DNA of 64,000 bases from Pseudomonadota bacterium (GTDB taxonomy: Bacteria > Bdellovibrionota > Bdellovibrionia > Bdellovibrionales > JACTMU01). The stretch lies in assembly GCA_014584465.1 (NCBI GenBank), contig JACTMU010000014.1, positions 1 to 64,000 on the forward strand, read 5' to 3'. The translations under genes and the position numbers were made by a program. The notes below the pieces were generated by a model, which was not told where the DNA came from, did no database searches, and saw nothing but the letters and a program-made list of their open reading frames with translations. Positions 1 through 8,296 of the stretch are shown one piece after another. Numbering within the stretch: the stretch's first letter is position 1; each line of letters starts with the position of its first letter.

Positions 1-12
1 TTTAGGCGGTAT

Positions 13-90
13 GGCCGCTTGGGAGCGGCCCCAATTTAAGCCGCTTTGAGCGGCTCACGTCTTTCAAACCCCCCGGCTTTGCCGGGGGAT
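13..90. terminator. Three consecutive stem-loops
   Basis: Three hairpins lie side by side: a 7-bp stem at 13-19/24-30, a 7-bp stem at 39-45/49-55, and an 8-bp GC-rich stem at 70-77/81-88 with a TTT loop. The third lies over the 3' end of the minus-strand gene that stops at 64, so it may be that gene's terminator, although the following T-run is weak. The other two may end transcription arriving from outside the window. The structure is seen directly; the terminator role is inferred. Confidence 0.5.
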
Positions 91-1755
91 CCAATTAGTG
101 TAACTAATCGTTTTTCCTGCAGCAACAACTGTGTGAGGATCAACCAAATCAAAAGCCATATATTGAAAGTTCTCGGAATAGGTCGGAAACTGAGTCCAGC
201 TCTTTCCTCCATCTTCCGAGCGAATCAGAAATTGAGATTCCCATTCACCCACAGCGGTAATGATCAACTGAGAATTTTCTGGATCAACAGCCGCTACAGG
301 AGTTGTCTGAGAGCCATTTCGAGGAACATCGATGAGTCTCCAGCTCAGACCTCCATCAAGTGTTTCAATGGGCCCGTGATCGATGAGAAAGAAGATCTTA
401 TGAAGAGGATTGTTGCGATCGAAGAATGCGGCGGTCTTGTTGATGGCTCGTCGACCACCCTTGTAACCGTTGCCGGAGTAGCTCCAATTCACACCACCGT
501 CTGAGGTCCTCATGATTGTGTTGTTGAGGTTGGCCAACGCCACATTTGGTTGGGATGGATGAGGCACTACAGGCGTCCCATGGTAGGTGTTGCCCCGTCC
601 TGTTCCAGTAGACTTTGTCGAGAGCAGGTCCAGATCTAGATCCTTGGGAGCCGACCACGTTTCACCCCCAGCCGTGCTGTAATATGGGTTGAATCCACCA
701 TAGAGATGGGCTCGAAGATAGAGTCTCTTTGGAGTGGAAGAGGTCGAAATCTCAATGATTTGGTAGATGACATTGTCAGGCAGTCCCAGGTTGGAAGTCT
801 GAACAAAATTAAGACCTCCATCTGTGGATCGATAGACTTTATCCTTTCCCATCGCAACGTAGATGGTAGGGCTGGTTGAATCATTTGATGAATCTACTGC
901 AATGGAACGCGGATAGTTTGAGTCTAGATTCAATCCATTTCCAATCTTCGTTAAGCTGGCAGGTGCATTCTGAAGATTTTCAATTTTGTAGAGTCCACTT
1001 CCGGTTGCTGCATAGAGAACCATCTTCTGATCGATCCATGCAGAATCAAGATCCACAATTCGAACATTTGCGAGACCGATCGATTCCCACGACTCTCCAC
1101 CATCAAGTGTGCGTAAGAGTCCCTCCTTATGGGAAGCAGCGAAGATTGTGGTGTGACGAGTGCCATCAAAGGAGGTCGGATCGAAGACATAGTGTTGGCC
1201 CTGGCAGTAATCAAAGCCATCTTCGAGTTTTGAAAAGTAGGTCTGCTTCACAAGACTCCAATTTTCACCGCCATCCACTGTTCGATAGATGCCATCCACG
1301 GGTGAAGACCCGGTTGGCAAGGATCCACTTGCAAAGACGACGTTCTCATTTTTGGGATCAACGGAAATCGCTACGCCACCATAGGATTGAAAACCCTTTC
1401 GTTTAGAAACCCATGAATTTCCACCGTCGGTCGATTTCCATACTTGAGAAGTGTCGACCAATAGATAGACGGTTTGTGGATTGGACGGCGCATAGGCCAT
1501 ACTTTGAATCATCTGAAATCCCTCGCCACCCTCAAGCCCCTGATCCATTTGCGAAGGTGACCGAAGGGGAAGCGCCTGCCAATGTTCGCCATCGTCGGGA
1601 CTTGCGCCGTTTCCGCCGTCATTGGAATTACCAGTCGAATGTCCGCTAGCGCCCAAAAAGCCATCGCCAGTGCAGCCGTTGACACCGAAAAGCACAAAAC
1701 AGGACAGCAGTATCATTTTGATTGAGCCTTGAGTAAAATTCACTTTGCCCCCCAT
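64..1755 (-). CDS. Asp-box (BNR/sortilin-like) beta-propeller lipoprotein
   Basis: Predicted surface or periplasmic lipoprotein of about 563 residues. A hydrophobic stretch ending in the lipobox FGVNGC is followed by a low-complexity Gly/Asn/Ser linker. At least seven Asp-box motifs of the form S/T-x-DGG-x-x-W follow (KSTDGGNSW, RTVDGGENW, RTLDGGESW, RTSDGGVNW, ETLDGGLSW, RSEDGGKSW), spaced as in seven-bladed VPS10/sortilin or BNR propellers. Such propellers usually bind or hydrolyse glycans or act as scaffolds; no catalytic residues can be assigned. The reading frame is open to 1908, but starting at 1755 puts a short positively charged n-region before the lipobox; 1716 is another possible start. 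The last nine codons (WIPRQSRGV) are encoded by the terminator-like hairpin at 70-88, so the C-terminal tail looks incidental. Confidence 0.75.
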   Translation of the reverse strand: MGGKVNFTQGSIKMILLSCFVLFGVNGCTGDGFLGASGHSTGNSNDGGNGASPDDGEHWQALPLRSPSQMDQGLEGGEGFQMIQSMAYAPSNPQTVYLLVDTSQVWKSTDGGNSWVSKRKGFQSYGGVAISVDPKNENVVFASGSLPTGSSPVDGIYRTVDGGENWSLVKQTYFSKLEDGFDYCQGQHYVFDPTSFDGTRHTTIFAASHKEGLLRTLDGGESWESIGLANVRIVDLDSAWIDQKMVLYAATGSGLYKIENLQNAPASLTKIGNGLNLDSNYPRSIAVDSSNDSTSPTIYVAMGKDKVYRSTDGGLNFVQTSNLGLPDNVIYQIIEISTSSTPKRLYLRAHLYGGFNPYYSTAGGETWSAPKDLDLDLLSTKSTGTGRGNTYHGTPVVPHPSQPNVALANLNNTIMRTSDGGVNWSYSGNGYKGGRRAINKTAAFFDRNNPLHKIFFLIDHGPIETLDGGLSWRLIDVPRNGSQTTPVAAVDPENSQLIITAVGEWESQFLIRSEDGGKSWTQFPTYSENFQYMAFDLVDPHTVVAAGKTISYTNWIPRQSRGV

Positions 1756-2004
1756 CTCTTGGAGCTGCACAACTTGGACCAAGCCAATGAAAATAGGGAT
1801 GATCCAGTAGGTTTGCACATGTCGATTTCTTGAACGATCACTTCCTCCTAGACTGACTTTCCAAAGTAAAATCAAATAGATAGAAAACATCGTCATCAAT
1901 ATGATCACAGATAGAGGTTGCCCGTATCACCTTGGGACGTCTTGACCACGGGTGGGTCGAAAAGTGTTGTAGGATCTCCTGCAAGTGTCTAATGTTACTG
2001 AACC

Positions 2005-2072
2005 GAGGCTCAACGAACGTATAAGGAAAACCTATAGAAATCGGCAAAAAAGGAATTACCAAACAGCCCCTA
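2005..2072 (-). repeat. Remnant of the dispersed MITE-like element (one arm)
   Basis: This is half of the element described at 35246-35407. It carries the end of the core (GAGGCTCAACGAA), the inner arm (GTATAAGGAAAACCTATAG) and a diverged terminal repeat ending in ACAGCCCC. The other arm is missing. It lies upstream of the truncated sigma factor gene. The rest of 1756-2217 shows no convincing gene. Confidence 0.7.
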
Positions 2073-2220
2073 TCTAAGCGACCGTTTACAATGGCATTGA
2101 GATTTACCAATTGTAGGTAACCAAACGGGAATGAAGTGAAAATGAACCGGTTCGTGGAGATAGGGCAACAGGAATTTTTAGAGATCTGCAACTTTTAAGC
2201 CGGTTGTTGCCAATAGAGTG

Positions 2221-2571
2221 ATGATGACTGAGACCGAACACGATTGGACAGAAACAGTGCAAAGGGTGGGACCTGATCTTTATAGGTTCTTTTTGGTATC
2301 TTTTCCTGCCCATTTGGCATCAGACCTTGTTCAGGAAACCCTGATCCGTTTAGTTCAAAAGCATCGTAACGGTGATTTTGACTCTTCCAAGGGTGCCATC
2401 AAAAGCTACGCCTTTGGGATAGCTAGATATGTTCGCCTGGAAGCACTAAAGAAAAAGGTTGACTTCGATCTGGTGGAAAATGATTCGCAGCTTGAAGTCT
2501 CCTCAGCAGATCATTCAAATCACACGGATCAAGTTGCCCATTTGCGCTGGGCGATTGGTCAACTCCAATAA
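2221..2571 (+). pseudogene. ECF sigma factor truncated after region 2
   Basis: The 116 residues match sigma-70 region 2: a DLVQETLIRLVQKHR core-binding helix followed by a GAIKSYAFGIARYVRLEALKK-like segment. The frame stops at residue 116, just where the linker to the DNA-binding region 4 should begin, and no region 4 is found in any frame before the next gene. A family member is normally 160-200 residues. A few codons after the stop still resemble coding sequence. The following ORF looks like the C-terminal part of an anti-sigma factor, so a deletion probably joined a sigma/anti-sigma pair. A functional region-2-only protein cannot be excluded. The start could be 2218 (GTG), 2221 or 2224 (ATG). 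Confidence 0.65.
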
Positions 2572-2597
2572 GAAATTCTAGCGCAAGTGATTTGCAG

Positions 2598-2825
2598 ATG
2601 AAGATGTGGGAATCAGCTATTCAAACACATATTAGAGACAGAAGTCGAATCCATATGTCTCGAACAAAATGGGCGTTCCAATTGGTGGCAGCTATGTTTT
2701 TTGGAATCGTGATTGGACTCATTGGTTTTAAGAAGCACGACACTTCAATCCAGGAATCTGACTTTGTTGCACAAATTTCAATGCAAGACGCAACCTTTGA
2801 AAGGTCTCATGACAACCTAGATTAG
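2598..2825 (+). pseudogene. Anti-sigma factor remnant (C-terminal membrane part)
   Basis: About 75 residues: a short charged segment, one membrane helix (WAFQLVAAMFFGIVIGLIGF) and an acidic tail. This resembles the juxtamembrane region, helix and tail of short anti-sigma factors encoded downstream of ECF sigma genes. No zinc-finger anti-sigma domain is present before it. With the truncated sigma factor 26 bases upstream, it is best read as the other side of an internal deletion. A free-standing small membrane protein is the alternative. The start is not resolved (ATG at 2598 or 2604). Confidence 0.45.
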
Positions 2826-2853
2826 AAGAACATTTAATCTGAAGGAGGACAAC

Positions 2854-3690
2854 ATGTTTCAAAAATCGACTCTAATCATAGTCATAGCGTTGGCATCTCT
2901 TGTGTCAGCCAAAGAATTTTCGACTCAGGATATCCGGGAGCGTCTACAGGTCCATGCGGATATCTATCATCTTGATCCATCAGGGAAGAAAATTCTCAAT
3001 GGCCCTGAAAGCACCAACTACTGGAGGTCTAATTCTGAAAAAGGCACGATTTCAGGGGGATGGTCTTCAAATTTTAAAGATGACTTAATTGCATTGCGCT
3101 ACAATTGGAAAGTAGAAGATGATGGAACTATTAAGGTTTCAATTGAAGAGTACAGTCGAACTGACAAAGAAGGAGAATCAAGGTTTGAGGGCCTGTTGGA
3201 CAAGAAAGAATTTGTCTTAGAGAATCTCGAACCCGTGGTCTGGAAGGTAAAGAACATCAAGAATCGGAATGTTGTGGTCCGTTTTATCCCATCCTTGAGA
3301 GAGATATCAGCGCCGATCTCTGTAGAGAGTCTCCCTGTGGCCGGGACTGAAATTTCTATTTCAGACAATAACGGTTACTTGTGGGCTGAAGGCGTGGAAT
3401 TGAACGGAAAATATGCAGGTGTAACCTCGCATAGAGGCACCATTGTGGTCAGCTACCTGCCTTTTGAGGGGGCTCGAGAAATGGGAGTTGCGGAAGGCAA
3501 CAAAATCATCCTCAATGTAGACAAGAAATTTCAAATCAAAATGAAGGGGTCAACTCCTTTTCTTCCATCGGGCATTATAGCAAAGGTCTATGCACTCTAT
3601 AGGCCTGAAAAGAAAAGCAAGGGGGTTAATTCTTTGCGCAGTTTTGATGCAAGTGAGGAGGAGCGAATCCAAAAGGCACTCAAAAAATAG
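2854..3690 (+). CDS. Exported protein of unknown function
   Basis: 278 residues with a clear signal peptide (hydrophobic residues 5-19, likely cleavage after LVSA). There is a strong Shine-Dalgarno sequence, GAAGGAGG, before the ATG. The mature part is predicted mainly beta-strand with many charged residues, and I recognise no family. It follows the sigma/anti-sigma remnants on the same strand, so it was perhaps the cell-surface target of that regulatory pair. The C-terminus is lysine-rich. Function unknown. Confidence 0.75.
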   Translation: MFQKSTLIIVIALASLVSAKEFSTQDIRERLQVHADIYHLDPSGKKILNGPESTNYWRSNSEKGTISGGWSSNFKDDLIALRYNWKVEDDGTIKVSIEEYSRTDKEGESRFEGLLDKKEFVLENLEPVVWKVKNIKNRNVVVRFIPSLREISAPISVESLPVAGTEISISDNNGYLWAEGVELNGKYAGVTSHRGTIVVSYLPFEGAREMGVAEGNKIILNVDKKFQIKMKGSTPFLPSGIIAKVYALYRPEKKSKGVNSLRSFDASEEERIQKALKK

Positions 3691-3709
3691 CGTGTGCTGG
3701 AGATGAGTA

Positions 3710-3742
3710 GGGCCAGCCACTAGTTAGCGCCTCAGGTGGGCC
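3710..3742. repeat. Degenerate core fragment of the MITE-like element, or hairpin
   Basis: The segment contains TAGTTAGCGCCTC followed by GGGCCCTTCGTCC, resembling the central part of the dispersed element without either arm. It also has GGGCC/GGCCC arms that could form a hairpin after the gene ending at 3690. Low copy quality; similarity judged by eye. Confidence 0.35.
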
Positions 3743-3761
3743 CTTCGTCCAAACAGGATCA

Positions 3762-4276
3762 TCATGGAAGGCATTTCTGCCAAAGAAGGAATGTAGCGGG
3801 TGAAAGTAAAAATCGCTCCTGGTCGAGGCAAAGAGCTTCGACGGGTTTCTCTCCATACACTTCGTACCCGCGATTTTTGTACCATCTTTTCACCAACTCT
3901 TTACCAGGATGTTGTCATCCAACCGGCACAAGGAACTCGAAGTTTATGACTGAATCTTCATTTCACGAGAGATTCTTTCAACTTCATCAAGTAAGCGAGA
4001 ACCGACGCCGTTCATACGAAACCGGGGATCGACTGCAAGCTGTTCGAACCAAGTAGTGATAAAAACCTGCGGACTTACATTACGTCTCTTAAGAATGTCG
4101 CCCATTCTTTCAAATGGATCTGCATCTTCATAGAACAAGATGTCCGCAATCAAAGATGTGACCTCTTCGCAAGTTAACTGATCCCGAGATTCTGCATACA
4201 GCACAAAGTGAGGTTCCTCTTGAATAACATCTCCAATCACACGGTATTGATAGAGTTGAATCGAATATCTGCACAC
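3762..4276 (-). pseudogene. GNAT-family N-acetyltransferase, frameshifted
   Basis: The open part (4276-3944, 110 residues) ends in FEQLAVDPRFRMNGVGSRLL, the motif A of GNAT enzymes with the acetyl-CoA pyrophosphate loop (R-x-x-G-x-G). The frame then stops. In another frame the expected rest of the fold continues: INFEFLVPVG, a stop codon, then GKELVKRWYKNRGYEVYGEK, the typical motif B helix and final strand. At least one frameshift and one in-frame stop therefore disrupt the gene. Sequencing error is possible for the frameshift but less likely for both lesions. The substrate is unknown. Confidence 0.6.
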
Positions 4277-4307
4277 ACTGTTTCTCTTTATGAATCGTGA
4301 GTCTACT

Positions 4308-4403
4308 TTAAAGTTTGGCTATTTCAGAATCATCTTGGGCTTGGGCAGCAATGACGGCCACCAATCCGATGAGGCCACCGCCGACTACTTTTCTCTTTTT
4401 CAT
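4308..4403 (-). CDS. 31-residue signal-like peptide
   Basis: A small ORF, ATG at 4403, with a good ribosome-binding site (AAGGAGATG) eight bases upstream. The product begins MKKRKVVGGG, continues with a hydrophobic LIGLVAVIAA stretch and ends AQAQDDSEIAKL. It could be a tiny exported or membrane peptide, or the surviving signal peptide of a deleted gene. It lies immediately upstream, on the same strand, of the broken GNAT gene. Support is the RBS and composition only. Confidence 0.45.
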   Translation of the reverse strand: MKKRKVVGGGLIGLVAVIAAQAQDDSEIAKL

Positions 4404-4563
4404 TTGCATCTCCTTATTTGAATTGCTGATTCATAAAAAGAAGATAGCCCAATTTAGATATTAATAAAAGCATACAAAATCTATAGATAACATAGGTGAA
4501 AACTATGAATTGTAGATGATCTAGGACGTCGATATCGAATTTCAGATCTAGGTTTAAGGGAAA

Positions 4564-5802
4564 CTATGGATTGTGAGCAGGCAGCCCAAACTCGTAGGTC
4601 ATGGATCTAAAATCGATGGTCCATTTATAGTTCTTAAAGAAGGCGTGACCAATGAGACCGGCAATTCCGATGCCTCCTAAATGACCGAATGTAATTTCCT
4701 TTTGATGTTTTACGGGGGGACCTTTTTGTGTGAGGGGACCAAGGTTCAGACTTCCTACAATATCTACAACTTTGTGTCGATCGAGTTCATCTTTGTTATA
4801 GCCCCAACTCTCCAGGTTCTGTGTTGAGGTAAGAAAAGCTGCTTGGCGACCATCTTCATGAAAGGTGACAAGGCCTGTGTCCACAAAAAAGAGTAAATTC
4901 GAAACAATGCCAATTGAACCCTTTGCAAACATAAAGTGGTCACCCCAAATATAAAAGGGAACTTTGATCGCAGGATGGTGGTGTTGTCGCCGATTGAGAT
5001 GTTGCAATCTCTGGCCAAATGGCGTCAATACCAACATACTGTTCGGATAGTCTATGGTTGTTAAAAAGCGCTGTAGCAGATTTGTTCCAAAAATCACTCG
5101 ATCTTTCATGTCGGTGTTGTCGATACAGTCCGACACCATGGTGGGAAGGTTGCGGGCCCTGAGATGACCCAAAAGGATTTCTGTCTGAGTGAACCAAACA
5201 TCTGCCTCTCTATTATTGCAATGCCCTTTGCCATAACTAAAAAGAGTCAATCCCATATCCTTTGCCAAGTGGGTCGACATTACAAGAAACGGTCCGCCCG
5301 TGTCCAAATGGGCAGTCAATTTTCTACCAGAGATCTCAATGTCAAAAGCCGGAAGAAAGTCATTAAGATCATCGCTCTTCTTGAAATTAATCCTGCTGGT
5401 TGAGCTCAGCTCGAATTTCGGCGAGTTCATTGACATTTGGCGCAAGCTCTCAAGGAGACCACTTTGATCTAAATTCTTTTCAAGGGCAAACTGGTAGGCC
5501 TTTTGAAATTGATTGAGGTGCAGTAAAGCATTCACGACGGGGACAATTGTTTCGTTATATCTGAAGTAAGATGGCGTGATATGGGCCTGATGTTTGATAG
5601 TGGCTTCAAATTTACCTTGAACAAAGGATGCAAGGGTGAGCAAATGCCGGGCCTCATTTGGTTTTGCTTTGAGCATAGAACGCGCAACGGTTTCGGTCGC
5701 TTTCATTTGGCCCCTAGACCAAAGGTCCCACGGATTTGGTAATGCGGCGGCAAAAAGTTGAGAGGTAAGGAAAGAATAGAACAGAAAAGTCGCAATCTTC
5801 AT
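4564..5802 (-). CDS. Exported two-lobed retropepsin-like aspartic protease
   Basis: 412 residues from the ATG at 5802, chosen because it is preceded by GGAG and directly starts a signal peptide (KIATFLFYSFLTSQLFA). An alpha-helical, TPR-like segment covers about 25-125. Two aspartic-protease lobes follow. Lobe 1 has HLDTGGPFLVMS (Asp near residue 167) and the hydrophobic-Gly motif RVIFGTNLLQRF. Lobe 2 has FFVDTGLVTFHEDG (Asp near 308) and AGLIGHAFFKNYKWTIDF. Bacterial retropepsin-like proteins usually carry one lobe and dimerise; here both catalytic DTG motifs are in one chain, as in pepsin. It is presumably periplasmic. The substrate is unknown, and protease activity is inferred from the two intact motifs. 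Confidence 0.75.
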   Translation of the reverse strand: MKIATFLFYSFLTSQLFAAALPNPWDLWSRGQMKATETVARSMLKAKPNEARHLLTLASFVQGKFEATIKHQAHITPSYFRYNETIVPVVNALLHLNQFQKAYQFALEKNLDQSGLLESLRQMSMNSPKFELSSTSRINFKKSDDLNDFLPAFDIEISGRKLTAHLDTGGPFLVMSTHLAKDMGLTLFSYGKGHCNNREADVWFTQTEILLGHLRARNLPTMVSDCIDNTDMKDRVIFGTNLLQRFLTTIDYPNSMLVLTPFGQRLQHLNRRQHHHPAIKVPFYIWGDHFMFAKGSIGIVSNLLFFVDTGLVTFHEDGRQAAFLTSTQNLESWGYNKDELDRHKVVDIVGSLNLGPLTQKGPPVKHQKEITFGHLGGIGIAGLIGHAFFKNYKWTIDFRSMTYEFGLPAHNP

Positions 5803-5889
5803 AAGAACTCCGTTTGAAACAATGACAGCCTTCAATAAATAGCATGGTGCACATAAAGCATTCAAACAAGATGTTTCTTATCTCCATTT

Positions 5890-6027
5890 CTAATTATAGA
5901 AATCTTCCCACTGTCCGAGAAGTTGTTCTTGAACATCCTGGCCCAACTTAGTGAGGCGGTAGTATTTGCGGGGAGGATCTTCCTTGGACTCAATCAAAAA
6001 CGCTCCTTTTGAAATAGGAGCGGACAT
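5890..6027 (-). pseudogene. PadR-type regulator remnant (C-terminal wing)
   Basis: A 45-codon frame contains ESKEDPPRKYYRLTKLGQ, the beta-wing signature of PadR-family winged-helix repressors, followed by a typical short terminal helix. The N-terminal recognition helices are missing. A good RBS (GGAGG) plus ATG at 6060-6058 in another frame begins MNKEVVAT, a plausible original start, so an internal deletion is likely. The rest of 6061-6307 shows no gene that I can support. Confidence 0.5.
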
Positions 6028-6307
6028 CTGTTTTCGTTGCAACCACCTCTTTATTCATGAAGGCCTCCTCGATTTCGTTGAACGGTGCAACACACAGTGC
6101 CCGGTAAAGAAAGGTGCTAGTTGTAACTTAATACGGCATAAAATAATCAAATAAAAACGAATTATTTCAATATCTTAGAGAACAACACAAAGCAGCACAT
6201 CGAATTGAGTCGACTCGGCGGAAGCTGGCTCAAAACTTCACGTTCCCTAAGAGTCCTCGGATTTAGAAAAGAGTGTTCTCGAGTTGGTCTCATGTTAGAT
6301 TCGACCA

Positions 6308-6709
6308 ATGTGGTACCGATCAATTGTGGGAATACTTCTTCTCATTCTGTCTTGTCAGAAAGTGACTTCATCCAAACCCAAGATGTCGATGGAGGAGTTC
6401 GAGAAACAGAGGAAAGTTCTTGTGGGGGTAGCCTATAAACTTTTGAGCGAAAAGATCGCAAGTGAAATGCATGAACGAGCCCTCTCCATTCAACGATCCC
6501 GAGTTGTTGACTGCGTGGCCGTTGGAAAAGAGTGTGAGTCTTACTTGCTGCTGATCAATCAGATCATTCAATTTGCCAGTGATGGAGTTGTGACCTCCGA
6601 AGAGGAGCAGACGCTGCGAAAGAGTGCAAAGGAGATGCATGAGAACTTGAACCAGTCCCTGATAACCTTGGAGTCTGAATGGAGAATCTACAAGGAGAAG
6701 GGTGGATAG
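6308..6709 (+). CDS. Small lipoprotein, unknown function
   Basis: 133 residues starting MWYRSIVGILLLILSC, a compact lipoprotein signal with the cysteine at residue 16. The mature chain is helical and charged, with two cysteines near the middle (DCVAVGKECE). The 3' end overlaps the next lipoprotein gene by 8 bases, so the two are translationally coupled. No family recognised. Probably anchored in the envelope. Confidence 0.65.
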   Translation: MWYRSIVGILLLILSCQKVTSSKPKMSMEEFEKQRKVLVGVAYKLLSEKIASEMHERALSIQRSRVVDCVAVGKECESYLLLINQIIQFASDGVVTSEEEQTLRKSAKEMHENLNQSLITLESEWRIYKEKGG

Positions 6710-7646
6710 AATTAGGGGGACTCTTTACCTTTTCTTTACGGTTCTTTCTGTGGGGTGTGCAAATATGCAAAAGTCATTGTTTCCGATTGAAGATCGACCC
6801 GAGGGTTTTCCTAGGCCGTCGGACGCTGTTTTGGTCTCAGTGCAGGGTTTGATTGAAGATGGAAAGTTTGGAGAAGCAATCTCTTCTTTAACTCACTATA
6901 AAGCGAAGACTCACCAAGAGACTCATTGGAAGGACTATCTTTTGGGAATTTCTCATTTTGGAGAAAAGAATCTTGAAAAGGGAATTGTTCCCCTTAAGAG
7001 ATGCTATGAAGCTATCAAGAGGGATCTTAATGCAACATCTGAAGATTTTAGAATTTCAGGGATGTGCTTAAAAAAGATCGGATGGTCTTATCGATCGAAG
7101 AAAGAGTATTTGATCGCCTATGCATATCATAATCTTCGTTACCATTACGTTGTGGCTCATGGATCCAGCCATGAAGTTCATGATGCGTTGATCAGTTTGG
7201 ATGTTGATGCCTATCTTCTTGAAGATCTTCAATTGTCAGTAAAGATTCTTAAAGAGAGTATCCTCTATGGGGAAGCCATAGAAGAACCTAAGAATCGATT
7301 CATGGCCTTGGGTACGACCTACAACAATCTGGCTGGGAGTCTCTATGGTTTAAAGAGGTTTAGTGAGTCTGAGTCGTCCATTAAGCTCGCTTTGGATTAT
7401 TGGGAAAAATATGAACAGATCGTTGGGACTTCTGAGTTTAAGGTTGTATGGGCGCACTATGGAATTGGTGACGTCTATGAACAGTGGACCAAATATCTCA
7501 AAGAGAACCATCAGAATTATTCCAGGAACAGAGAGTTGTCGTTGGCAGCCTATCGAACAAGTCTAAGACTGGGCGAAACCAGAAACCTGCCCTCTTCTGA
7601 CCAAGACCACATTAAAGAACGAATTAAAGTGGTTGAAGGGATGTAA
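6702..7646 (+). CDS. TPR-like lipoprotein
   Basis: 314 residues from a GTG start with AAGGAGAAG directly upstream. The signal ends in the lipobox LSVGC. The rest is all helical and repeat-like (for example YNNLAGSLYGLKRFSESES, typical of a tetratricopeptide unit), suggesting a periplasmic scaffold. It overlaps the preceding lipoprotein gene, and the DJ-1-like gene starts 3 bases after its stop, so they form one operon. Partner proteins are unknown. Confidence 0.7.
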   Translation: MDRIRGTLYLFFTVLSVGCANMQKSLFPIEDRPEGFPRPSDAVLVSVQGLIEDGKFGEAISSLTHYKAKTHQETHWKDYLLGISHFGEKNLEKGIVPLKRCYEAIKRDLNATSEDFRISGMCLKKIGWSYRSKKEYLIAYAYHNLRYHYVVAHGSSHEVHDALISLDVDAYLLEDLQLSVKILKESILYGEAIEEPKNRFMALGTTYNNLAGSLYGLKRFSESESSIKLALDYWEKYEQIVGTSEFKVVWAHYGIGDVYEQWTKYLKENHQNYSRNRELSLAAYRTSLRLGETRNLPSSDQDHIKERIKVVEGM

Positions 7647-7649
7647 GAT

Positions 7650-8234
7650 TTGGAACTTTCGGAAATTTTGGTGGTGCTCTATCCTGGATGTATATTTTAT
7701 GAAATCGCATTGGTGGTCGAAATATTAAGTGAAAAATATACGATCACCTATGCTACACCAGAGGGCGAGGATCACCGGACAAGCAACGGGAGCATCATAA
7801 CAGGAGTCAAATCTTATGAAAGTATTGATCCTTGGGGGTTAAGGGCTATTGTTATCCCAGGAGGGGATCCAGGTTCCATCAAGGACAATCTCAGGATTGA
7901 ACAAATCATTCAGGAAGCTCATGATCGTGGAGTCTTGATCGCTGCGATCTGCGCTGGTCCCTTTGTTCTGGCCAAAGCAGGTGTTCTAAAGGGAAAGAAG
8001 ATTGCACATGGTTACGATGAAGAGCGCTTGGAACTTCTTCAGGCCTACTTTGAAGGAGTGACTTTGACCGAGATGCCAGTTTCATGTGATGAAAACATCA
8101 TAACCGCAAGACCAGAGGCGCACATCGATTTTGCAGTCGAAATTTCATGCCGGCTTGGGTGTGTCGATAGCAGCAAGGCCAACAGAGTTAAGGATTACTA
8201 TAAGGGGCTTCTTGGGAAGAAAATTCACCCATAG
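7650..8234 (+). CDS. DJ-1/PfpI family protein
   Basis: 194 residues of the class I glutamine amidotransferase-like fold. The nucleophile elbow is AAICAGPFVLAKAG, with the reactive cysteine after AAI; an acidic residue of the first strand (VVEILSE) and the VIPGG loop are also as in DJ-1/ThiJ proteins. Family members act as deglycases or chaperones, or in thiamine or oxidative-stress pathways; the role here cannot be fixed. The start is a TTG with GAAGGGA upstream, immediately after the TPR lipoprotein. Confidence 0.85.
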   Translation: MELSEILVVLYPGCIFYEIALVVEILSEKYTITYATPEGEDHRTSNGSIITGVKSYESIDPWGLRAIVIPGGDPGSIKDNLRIEQIIQEAHDRGVLIAAICAGPFVLAKAGVLKGKKIAHGYDEERLELLQAYFEGVTLTEMPVSCDENIITARPEAHIDFAVEISCRLGCVDSSKANRVKDYYKGLLGKKIHP

Positions 8235-8296
8235 CACCAATCGAAAGCATCTTTATATGAAGGTTTCAGGGGGCACGAGATTGTAGAGGAGATTTT

